6,932 nt of DNA from contig JALTGJ010000422.1 in NCBI GenBank assembly GCA_027077185.1, positions 1 through 6,932 on the forward strand. Reading direction: 5' to 3'. Of this stretch, positions 1 to 4,719 are shown in pieces. A program made the translations under genes and the position numbers. Every line of letters begins with the position of its first letter. Positions within the stretch are counted from its first letter, which is position 1. Origin of the DNA: Spirochaetales bacterium. Its GTDB lineage: Bacteria > Spirochaetota > Spirochaetia > B11-G9. The notes beneath the pieces were generated by a model that worked only from the letters and a program-made list of their open reading frames with translations, was not told the DNA's origin and searched no databases.

Positions 1-464
1 TTCTTTCAGTACAGGAACTTGGCTCAGAAAAATCTATTGATCCATTGATAAATAAGTATGCTGAAGAATTACTTGAATCTAAATATTTAATTTTTATACA
101 TCCAAATTGGTGGGGACAACCCCCTGCAATTTTAAAAGGGTACATTGACAGAATATTCCGACCTCCATACGCTTACGATTATCCTGAAGATGGTTCTGGT
201 TTTGGCTTACCCATTGAAAAATTGAAAGGAAAGGTTGGCATTGTTTACAATACATCCAATACCGATATAAATAGGGAAAATAATTTTTTTGGTGACCCTC
301 TAGAAAAGATATGGAAAAAATCCGTATTTGGTTTTCTTGGGATCGATAGCTATTATCGAAAAATGTTCAGTATTATTGCAGATAGTTCTGAAGCAGAAAG
401 AAAAAACTGGCTGGAAGATATTAAGAAAGAAGTCTTTAAACTACTAAATAACCATAAGACCTAA
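1..464 (+). CDS. Flavodoxin-fold NAD(P)H:quinone oxidoreductase, C-terminal part (5' end outside window)
   Basis: The reading frame is open from base 3 to the TAA at 462-464 and has no convincing start in the window; the TTG at 45 lies in mid-domain without a ribosome site, so the gene begins upstream. About 153 residues are visible. The hallmark is the segment HPNWWGQPPAILKGYIDRIF, the WxxxPAxLKGxxDR signature of the Flavodoxin_2 family (MdaB, KefF, YwrO, NQO-like), which forms part of the flavin site. A proline/tyrosine-rich loop (RPPYAYDYPED) and the next beta strand with its TSNT turn (GKVGIVYNTSNT) follow, as in the family. Such proteins are soluble FMN or FAD enzymes that reduce quinones by two electrons using NAD(P)H, or regulate K+ efflux as KefF does. 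The N-terminal phosphate-binding loop is lost off the edge. The 3' end overlaps the convergent response-regulator gene by 29 bp. The family is secure; the substrate and exact subgroup are not. Confidence 0.85.
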   Translation, partial: LSVQELGSEKSIDPLINKYAEELLESKYLIFIHPNWWGQPPAILKGYIDRIFRPPYAYDYPEDGSGFGLPIEKLKGKVGIVYNTSNTDINRENNFFGDPLEKIWKKSVFGFLGIDSYYRKMFSIIADSSEAERKNWLEDIKKEVFKLLNNHKT

Positions 465-1068
465 TGGTTTTAATATCTCCGCAGCAGCCTTTTTGTTTTG
501 TTTTAAGAATATTCAACTTTTTTCGAATATTTGAAATATGCATATCAACAACTCTTGAATCCTTTTTGTGGCTGCCCCATAAGGCAAACATAAGAACTTC
601 TCTTGGAACTGCCTCACCATAATTGGTAATAAGCTTTTTTAAAATAGTATACTCTTCAATGCTTAGTCCTAGGGAAAACCCTTCAATCGATAAACTCTCC
701 AGGGAAAGAACAAAATTATTCCATTGTAAGCCTGTATTTTCATGTTTAAAATTTTTTCTTATTCGGGCTTCAAGCTCATCAAAGTCCCAGGGATCACGAA
801 GAAAATCCACACACCCTGCATTAAATGAATTTTTTAGATTGTTCTGTTTTCCATGTACAATAAATTTTATGGAAGTTAAATTAGATTTGGAAGTTAAAAG
901 TTCACCAAGATAAACGGCATCAATTATTAAAAATTCTGATAAAACTTCCGGGAAAGCTTTACAGTAATCAAAAATATAGTTAAATTTTTTTTCGAAAAGT
1001 TTAACCTGGCTTATAAAAACCGGATTATCAGATATTAAAATTATCTTATTCGAGTTTTTTTGTATCAT
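436..1068 (-). CDS. OmpR/PhoB-type response regulator with degenerate receiver, downstream of pspA
   Basis: The protein has 210 residues from the ATG at 1068. Residues 8-107 look like a receiver and 113-210 like an OmpR/PhoB winged helix: LSIEEYTILKKLI starts the domain, a recognition helix with DSRVVDMHISNIRKKL lies near 170-185, and a terminal hairpin IRSYGYLVV corresponds to the usual GxGY wing. The receiver is unusual. The acidic pair is reduced to SD (Asp14), the phospho-acceptor Asp50 is kept (LIIDAVYL), the Thr/Ser position is His72 (FIVHG), and the invariant Lys of the KP motif is Asp92 (LRDPW). Loss of that Lys usually means non-canonical or phosphorylation-independent control. The gene starts inside the last codons of pspA. 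GAAGAGG directly abuts the ATG, so translation probably depends on coupling to pspA; an in-frame TTG at 1077 is the alternative start and has no ribosome site. No histidine kinase is in the window. It may regulate the pspA operon itself, which is inference. Confidence 0.85.
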   Translation of the reverse strand: MIQKNSNKIILISDNPVFISQVKLFEKKFNYIFDYCKAFPEVLSEFLIIDAVYLGELLTSKSNLTSIKFIVHGKQNNLKNSFNAGCVDFLRDPWDFDELEARIRKNFKHENTGLQWNNFVLSLESLSIEGFSLGLSIEEYTILKKLITNYGEAVPREVLMFALWGSHKKDSRVVDMHISNIRKKLNILKTKQKGCCGDIKTIRSYGYLVV

Positions 1069-1747
1069 CCTCTTCAATCATACGCTGTTTAAGGTCTTCC
1101 AGTAAATTATCAGCAGAATTACTGCTGCCTTCAAGCTGGGCAAATTGTTTCTCAAGATCAAGTTCATTGCTCTCTATTTCAGAAAGTTCCAGGGTAGCTT
1201 CATTTTCAGCTTCCAGCCGGTCAACTTTTGCCGCCATTCGATCAAAAACTTCAAAGGCCGAATTATCTGACAGACCAGAGACAGTCTCCTGTATTTTTTT
1301 TTGGGCAGTAGCTCTTTTTGATCTGGCAATAAGCAGATTCTTCTTTCTTTGTGCATCTTCAATTTTCTGCTGAAGCTGCCTGAGGGCATTCTTAAGCTTT
1401 TCGACGGCCTCATGCTGGGAATCCCACTGAGGTTTATACTGATTATAGAGATTATCATATCCCTGCTTGCGCAGGAGAGCTTCTTTTGCAAGATCATCCT
1501 TTCCGGCTTTAACCGCAAGCATAGCCTTCTCTTCCCATTCTTTTGCAAGAGATTTATTATTCCTCATCTGGCGCTCAAGACGTTTTTCATCTGCAATAGA
1601 GGAAGCAACACTTTTTTTTGATTCAATTAGCTGTTGATTCATATCTACAATGACCTGGGAAAGCATCTTCTCAGGGTTCTCGGATTTGCTGATCATATCG
1701 TTCATATTTGATTTTAACATTCGCCTTAATCGGCTAAAAAGTCCCAC
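1046..1747 (-). CDS. pspA: PspA/IM30 family phage shock protein A
   Basis: The 233-residue protein (E. coli PspA has 222) fits the PspA/IM30 family throughout. An N-terminal amphipathic helix (MGLFSRLRRMLKSNMNDMIS) is followed by the conserved hinge SENPEKML. A long, charged, Gln/Lys/Glu-rich helical hairpin spans about 25-150, with further helices and the ALLRKQGYDNLYNQY segment, and ends in an acidic tail. Family members polymerise as ESCRT-III-like coats on the cytoplasmic face of the inner membrane, limit proton leakage under envelope stress and, in enterobacteria, bind and inhibit the sigma-54 activator PspF. The start is GTG at 1747: AAGGAG (1754-1759 on the complement) lies six bases upstream, while a nearby ATG at 1751 is out of frame. 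The gene follows the STAS/zinc-ribbon gene after 119 bp and overlaps the response-regulator gene downstream. No PspB, PspC or PspF homologue is seen next to it. The identification is firm; the partner proteins are unknown. Confidence 0.95.
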   Translation of the reverse strand: MGLFSRLRRMLKSNMNDMISKSENPEKMLSQVIVDMNQQLIESKKSVASSIADEKRLERQMRNNKSLAKEWEEKAMLAVKAGKDDLAKEALLRKQGYDNLYNQYKPQWDSQHEAVEKLKNALRQLQQKIEDAQRKKNLLIARSKRATAQKKIQETVSGLSDNSAFEVFDRMAAKVDRLEAENEATLELSEIESNELDLEKQFAQLEGSSNSADNLLEDLKQRMIEEDDTKKLE

Positions 1748-1780
1748 ACATTTCTCCTTACAAAAATCAGCAGTATTCGA

Positions 1781-1810
1781 ATAATAATGTATAAAATTTT
1801 ATAATCTCAA
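1781..1810 (-). promoter_or_regulatory. Candidate sigma-70-type promoter of pspA with a palindromic spacer
   Basis: Read on the minus strand, TTGAGA (1805-1810, five of six consensus matches) is followed by an 18-bp spacer and TATTAT (1781-1786, five of six). Transcription would start near 1774, giving a leader of about 27 bases that carries the AAGGAG ribosome site. The spacer holds the perfect 14-bp palindrome TATAAAATTTTATA at 1790-1803. The promoter suggests pspA and the regulator gene can be expressed apart from the STAS gene. The assignment is by eye, and AT-rich DNA yields such matches easily. Confidence 0.45.
1790..1803. repeat. 14-bp perfect palindrome TATAAAATTTTATA between pspA promoter boxes
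   Basis: The sequence equals its own reverse complement across 14 bases and lies within half a base of the centre of the proposed -35/-10 spacer of pspA. That is where a repressor or a promoter-distorting activator could sit. Being pure A/T, it could equally be a compositional accident or simply a flexible DNA element. Confidence 0.6.
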
Positions 1811-1866
1811 AATCTGTTTACCGGATTTTATTTATAATTTTCGATCTATGCCCTGCTGATTCACAA

Positions 1867-2418
1867 TTATCCTAAAAATACCTGACCTGAATTATCAATT
1901 GCCAGAATTGTTTTACATTCTGAACATCTAAATCGCCCGGATTTAGTAGCTTTAAGCTTTTTGGCACATATAGGACATTGAAATATTTTAGGAAAAACTT
2001 CAGAGGTACCTTTTGCTTTATTGGAACCAAAAAATTCCACAGCTTCTGTAAGACTGTCTTTAATATTAAAAAACTGGGAAAACCCTAACAACTGAAATAC
2101 TTCATAAACTTTAGGCTGTATTTCCAGCAACACAAGATCTCCACCCCTGGGTCGTACAGCTTTCAAAAATGCTGTAAATGAACCTATACCTGTACTTGAA
2201 ACATAATTCAATCCACCACAGTTAAATACAAGTTTGGTAAATCCTGCTTCCACTGCTTTTGACACACGTTTTTGAAAGAAATTTGAGTTATATGTGTCAA
2301 TATATCCAGTAAGATAAAGAACCAGACAGTTTTCAGTTTCTTCTATCTTCTGCAGACGAATTTTTAGACTATCATCCCTTTCATCATCAAATCCCGGTAC
2401 TATTTCATTATTGCTCAT
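1867..2418 (-). CDS. STAS-domain (anti-sigma factor antagonist-like) protein with C-terminal zinc ribbon
   Basis: The 183-residue protein has two parts. Residues 18-131 form a STAS domain: beta strand CLVLYLTGYIDTYNS (the usual GxLD region), then KLVFNCGGLNYVSSTGIGSF, where YVSSTGIG matches the D-S-[ST]-G-L-G loop that is phosphorylated in SpoIIAA and RsbV; Ser75 or Thr76 is the likely acceptor. The later strand LVLLEIQPKVYEVFQLLGF is also typical. Residues 146-181 form a small zinc ribbon with CPIC (148-151) and CSEC (165-168), 13 residues apart, and a GRFRC approach. STAS proteins bind kinase/anti-sigma partners or act in stressosome-like complexes in the cytoplasm; the ribbon may add a nucleic-acid or protein contact. 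Upstream of the ATG is AAAGAGG, four bases away. It is the first gene of the same-strand run STAS-pspA-regulator. Both domains are clear. The partner is not, and no anti-sigma kinase or alternative sigma factor gene is in view. Confidence 0.88.
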   Translation of the reverse strand: MSNNEIVPGFDDERDDSLKIRLQKIEETENCLVLYLTGYIDTYNSNFFQKRVSKAVEAGFTKLVFNCGGLNYVSSTGIGSFTAFLKAVRPRGGDLVLLEIQPKVYEVFQLLGFSQFFNIKDSLTEAVEFFGSNKAKGTSEVFPKIFQCPICAKKLKATKSGRFRCSECKTILAIDNSGQVFLG

Positions 2419-2457
2419 GTGCCCTCTTTCCGAATAACTCTAATACAATATAACACT

Positions 2458-2486
2458 ATATTAGTAGGCATTCTTTAATTTGTCAA
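2458..2486 (-). promoter_or_regulatory. Sigma-70-type promoter of the STAS/zinc-ribbon gene
   Basis: On the minus strand a perfect TTGACA (2481-2486) is followed by a 17-bp spacer and TAATAT (2458-2463, four of six matches to TATAAT). The transcript would begin around 2451, leaving a leader of about 33 bases with the AAAGAGG ribosome site just before the ATG at 2418. The box and spacing are convincing for a housekeeping promoter; no sigma-B-like alternative promoter was noticed. Confidence 0.6.
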
Positions 2487-2496
2487 ATTTACCTGT

Positions 2497-2534
2497 AAAA
2501 AGAGTATAAATATACTTAATATAATAGTATACTC
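2497..2534 (-). terminator. Weak AT-rich hairpin with T-tract upstream of the STAS promoter
   Basis: GAGTATA (2502-2508) and TATACTC (2528-2534) are exact reverse complements with a 19-base loop. Read on the minus strand the stem is followed at once by TTTTT (2497-2501). This has the shape of an intrinsic terminator that would shield the STAS gene from minus-strand transcription entering from the right. The stem has only two G/C pairs and the loop is long, so it may instead be an operator-like dyad. Confidence 0.25.
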
Positions 2535-2610
2535 ACGTAATTCTATCAAGCAGTATTTATTTTTACAAGCTGATATTCTATTTTTCGGCAAATTCTAAAA
2601 AGAACTAAGC

Positions 2611-2639
2611 TTGACCTGAATGTTTTTACAATCTAAAAT
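2611..2639 (+). promoter_or_regulatory. Sigma-70-type promoter of the exported-protein gene
   Basis: TTGACC (2611-2616, five of six matches), a 17-bp spacer and TAAAAT (2634-2639, five of six) form a strong housekeeping-type promoter. Transcription would start near 2646, just before the AAAGAGG ribosome site at 2647-2653. This rules out the longer in-frame start at 2620 and fixes the start codon at 2659. Confidence 0.65.
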
Positions 2640-2658
2640 ATCAATTAAAGAGGTATTT

Positions 2659-3138
2659 ATGAAAAAATTTACTTTCATACTGTTCTTATCCTTTATATTG
2701 TTCAGTTTATCTGCACAGACAAATAATAATGCTGACACAATAATAAATTTTGATCTTACTCTAAAAAAAATTGTTAAGATGGTAGAATCCGGCAATTCCA
2801 ATAATATAGATATGGATCAATATATTATTCTTGACGGAATAGTCTCCGACAGAATAATACTTGCTTCAGATAAAGAAAATTTTGTCGGGAGACTTGAAAT
2901 TTCCTATGGTGAATGGGAAGGACTTGAAAATGTTGCAATTTACAAGTGTCTTATCCAGATCCAGGGTTTGGAATTCGCTTCAATGATTCCTGCAAGACGA
3001 TCCAGAACACCAAACCCCAATGAAATTACTCTTAATACCCATTTACTTATATTGGGTAAATATCTTGGTTATAATGAAGATGATTCAGGAAATAAAACAC
3101 CCGTTATTGAAGGCTATAAACTTCGTAAAATCAATTAA
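2659..3138 (+). CDS. Small Sec-exported protein of unknown function
   Basis: I do not recognise this 159-residue protein. It begins with a clear signal peptide: Lys2-Lys3, a hydrophobic core FTFILFLSFILFSL, and a type I cleavage site LSA-Q after Ala19. No Cys follows, so it is not a lipoprotein and should be periplasmic or secreted. The mature part starts with a polar stretch (TNNNADTIIN), then a short helix (LTLKKIVKMVESG). From about residue 54 it is rich in alternating beta-type sequence, with DGIVSDRIILAS, ISYGEWEGLENVAIYKC, a basic loop PARRSRTPNPNEI and the strand HLLILGKYLGY. This strand-rich pattern could be a small beta-barrel of OB-fold type, which is only a guess. There is a single Cys (97), so no disulfide within the chain. 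The start at 2659 is backed by AAAGAGG five bases upstream and by the promoter position. It stands alone, with its stop overlapping the convergent sigma-54 activator gene by 8 bp. Confidence 0.8.
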   Translation: MKKFTFILFLSFILFSLSAQTNNNADTIINFDLTLKKIVKMVESGNSNNIDMDQYIILDGIVSDRIILASDKENFVGRLEISYGEWEGLENVAIYKCLIQIQGLEFASMIPARRSRTPNPNEITLNTHLLILGKYLGYNEDDSGNKTPVIEGYKLRKIN

Positions 3139-4267
3139 AAATAATATGCTTATATTTAATTAGTCTGTTTGGTCCTGAATGAATTCCTGCCCTGGTCAGA
3201 ACACTTTTCAATTCCCTTACATTCCCGGGCCAGGGGTGGTAGGTAAGCTTTTCCAAAGCTGATTTTGATATTGTATAATTAAATTCCATATTATTTAGAA
3301 AAAACTCAACCAGTAGAGGAATATCTTCCATTCTCTCCCTTAAAGGCGGTATACTAATAGAAAGGGTATTAATTCGATAGTATAAATCTTCTCTGAATAA
3401 TTTATTTTTTACTGCTTCCGTTAAATGTTTGTTTGTTGCAGATATTACTCTTACATCTATAGGAATCTGCCTAAACCCTCCTACCCTGGTTATTGTTTTT
3501 TCTTCCAGTATCCTAAGCAGCTTAACCTGGGATTCCAATGGCATCTCGCCTATTTCATCCAGAAATAAAGTACCTTTATGAGCCGATTCAAAATATCCAG
3601 GTCTTGATTTTGCATCAGTAAAAGCACCTTCAGTTGTTCCATATAGCTCAGATTCAATAATTGACTGAGTAAGAGCTGCGGTATGCATTGTATGATAAGC
3701 ATATTTATTTCTCTTTGATAAATTATGTATACATTTTGCAATCAGATTCTTGCCGACACCGCTTTCTCCCAGCAGTAGCACTGCCGCATTGGCAGAGGCA
3801 TATAACTGTATTTTTTCTTTAACAATTTGCATTTCTCTTGAGCAGCCAATAATATACCTGGAAATATCCCTGGACTGTCCAGGGAGTGTTATTATGCTTC
3901 CAGCGTTTTCTCTAATAGCAAAATTAACAGCATCTTCTATTTTATGAAGACTTTCCGAGCTAAAAGGTTTGGGAATAAAATCTATTACACCCATTTTAAC
4001 CGCCATTACAAGATCTGTCACAGGAGAATTTTTGCCAGTCAAATATATTACTGTAGATTCTTTTAAAACCTGAACTTCTCTTAAAAACAGGTGAAGTTCC
4101 TTCTCCATAAAATCCAAATCAATAAGAATAATATCTGCATCACTTTTTTTTAAAGAAGAAAGCAAGTCTTTATTAAAGGAGAGTAATGATATTTTAACAC
4201 TGCTAATCGACATTTTTAAGATATTAAAACATTTTTTATCATTGCCGATGAAAACTAAATTCATCAT
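3131..4267 (-). CDS. NtrC-like sigma-54 response regulator lacking the DNA-binding domain
   Basis: The 378-residue protein has a receiver (3-120) and a sigma-54 AAA+ module (135-378). The receiver keeps Asp50 (ILIDLD), Thr77 (YLTGK) and Lys100 (PKPF), with the acidic pair reduced to ND (Asp10), so phosphorylation looks possible. The AAA+ part shows Walker A GESGVGK (167-173), Walker B GTLFLDEIGE with Asp237-Glu238, sensor I ISATN, arginine-finger segment FREDLYYRIN (291-300) and sensor II WPGNVREL (346-353). Three departures stand out. The sigma-54-contact loop reads GAFTDA (214-219). The Asn of the usual NCAAL motif (the PspF Asn64 glutamate switch) is His195. The chain ends about 25 residues after sensor II with no Fis-type helix-turn-helix. 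HTH-less activators such as Helicobacter FlgR are known to work from solution. The start is ATG-ATG at 4262-4267 with no ribosome site but a TATAAT just upstream, suggesting a very short leader. No partner kinase is in the window; the targets are unknown. Confidence 0.9.
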   Translation of the reverse strand: MMNLVFIGNDKKCFNILKMSISSVKISLLSFNKDLLSSLKKSDADIILIDLDFMEKELHLFLREVQVLKESTVIYLTGKNSPVTDLVMAVKMGVIDFIPKPFSSESLHKIEDAVNFAIRENAGSIITLPGQSRDISRYIIGCSREMQIVKEKIQLYASANAAVLLLGESGVGKNLIAKCIHNLSKRNKYAYHTMHTAALTQSIIESELYGTTEGAFTDAKSRPGYFESAHKGTLFLDEIGEMPLESQVKLLRILEEKTITRVGGFRQIPIDVRVISATNKHLTEAVKNKLFREDLYYRINTLSISIPPLRERMEDIPLLVEFFLNNMEFNYTISKSALEKLTYHPWPGNVRELKSVLTRAGIHSGPNRLIKYKHIIFN

Positions 4268-4281
4268 ACCAATGAAAGAAT

Positions 4282-4311
4282 ATTATACTTTAAGTCCTTG
4301 TGCAAGAACAA
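4282..4311 (-). promoter_or_regulatory. Possible promoter of the sigma-54 activator gene giving a near-leaderless mRNA
   Basis: On the minus strand a perfect TATAAT (4282-4287) sits 14 bases before the start codon, with a poor -35 TTGTTC (4306-4311, three of six matches) at an 18-bp spacing. A transcript starting about seven bases beyond TATAAT would have a leader of some 7-9 bases and no Shine-Dalgarno sequence, in line with the lack of one before this gene. The -10 is good and the -35 weak. Confidence 0.35.
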
Positions 4312-4332
4312 TTTATTTAATTAACCAGTAGA

Positions 4333-4369
4333 TGAGACGCACTCACCCTAAGCTGTAATTACTGTCTCA
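4333..4369. repeat. Inverted repeat TGAGAC...GTCTCA
   Basis: TGAGAC (4333-4338) and GTCTCA (4364-4369) are exact reverse complements separated by 25 bases. The interval contains the short palindrome GTAATTAC (4354-4361). The arms are more GC-rich than the surroundings. There is no following T-tract on either strand, so this is not a standard terminator. Confidence 0.35.
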
Positions 4370-4373
4370 GAAA

Positions 4374-4414
4374 TTGATTCTTTCATGAATAACTTAATGT
4401 AGAACAAGAATCAA
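4374..4414. repeat. 9-bp inverted repeat TTGATTCTT...AAGAATCAA
   Basis: TTGATTCTT (4374-4382) and AAGAATCAA (4406-4414) pair perfectly over a 23-base interval. Inside, CAT (4384-4386) can also pair with ATG (4397-4399), so an imperfect stem-loop can form. Neither strand shows a T-run after it, arguing against termination. It may be an operator or part of an RNA structure. Confidence 0.45.
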
Positions 4415-4624
4415 CCAGCCCATTACAAATAATTATACACTTCTATTTCATATACAAGGGATTCCCATATGCATTTTCAACTACCAATACTGCATTTTAA
4501 TAATTATGGAAGGAATTTTTAGAAAATTTAATAAATTTCTTCACCAATCTGTCCAGACTTTAATCTCCAACAGATTATATTCCAAATAAAACGGTAATTT
4601 TATATTAAAAATTTATTTTACCTA

Positions 4625-4654
4625 TTGACAATAGAATTATAAACCCAATATCTT
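4625..4654 (+). promoter_or_regulatory. Candidate distal ilvBN promoter with a dyad over the -35 box
   Basis: A perfect TTGACA (4625-4630) is followed by 18 bp and TATCTT (4649-4654, four of six matches). The transcript would have a leader of about 80 bases. The -35 is embedded in the perfect dyad CTATTG-A-CAATAG (4622-4634), a plausible repressor site. A second candidate promoter lies closer to the gene, and I cannot tell which one is used. Confidence 0.4.
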
Positions 4655-4691
4655 ATACAAATACATTATTTTGCAAATTAATACTAAAATA

Positions 4692-4719
4692 GTGACAAGT
4701 TTTTTGCTATTATTGTAAT
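4692..4719 (+). promoter_or_regulatory. Candidate proximal ilvBN promoter
   Basis: GTGACA (4692-4697, five of six matches) and TGTAAT (4714-4719, five of six) are separated by 16 bp. Transcription would start near 4726, just upstream of the AGGAG ribosome site (4732-4736), leaving a leader of about 18 bases and no room for an attenuator. Confidence 0.4.

Larger units (their letters stand above)
1765..1861. repeat. Inverted repeat AATCAGCAG...CTGCTGATT spanning the STAS-pspA gap
   Basis: AATCAGCAG at 1765-1773 is the exact reverse complement of CTGCTGATT at 1853-1861, separated by 79 bases. The pair brackets nearly all of the 119-bp gap between the STAS gene and pspA, including the proposed pspA promoter. 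In a read-through minus-strand transcript the second arm is followed by TTTTG and then directly by the pspA ribosome site, so pairing could affect mRNA folding or processing. In DNA the arms could be paired protein sites. The match is exact; the function is unknown. Confidence 0.5.
4272..4386. repeat. 10-bp inverted repeat ATGAAAGAAT...ATTCTTTCAT
   Basis: ATGAAAGAAT (4272-4281) is the exact reverse complement of ATTCTTTCAT (4377-4386), with 95 bases between. The left arm lies in the leader of the sigma-54 activator gene and the right arm overlaps the first arm of another inverted repeat (4374-4414). It could mark paired binding sites or chance in AT-rich DNA. Confidence 0.4.

Noticed and set aside
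643..654. 12-base exact match AATAGTATACTC also at 2523-2534
   Set aside because: One copy is coding and the other intergenic; a single 12-base match is expected by chance in AT-rich DNA of this length.
623..913. Plus-strand 96-codon open frame
   Set aside because: It lies wholly within the response-regulator gene on the other strand, has no ribosome site and gives a low-complexity product with no recognisable domain.
1174..1548. Minus-strand 124-codon open frame within pspA
   Set aside because: It is in another frame of the clearly conserved pspA gene and its product is basic with no family resemblance.
2620..2658. Upstream extension of the exported protein to an ATG at 2620
   Set aside because: The -10 box at 2634-2639 lies downstream of this ATG, and a good ribosome site and a clean signal peptide begin at 2659.
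3000..3131. Frameshifted HTH domain beyond the activator stop codon
   Set aside because: The minus-strand sequence past the TGA soon meets another stop in the frame checked (reading FYEVYSLQ then stop) and shows no Fis-like helix-turn-helix pattern; the stretch is coding on the plus strand.
4506..4589. 27-codon ATG frame as an ilv leader peptide
   Set aside because: It has no ribosome site, no run of Ile, Leu or Val codons, and no attenuator hairpin between it and ilvB.
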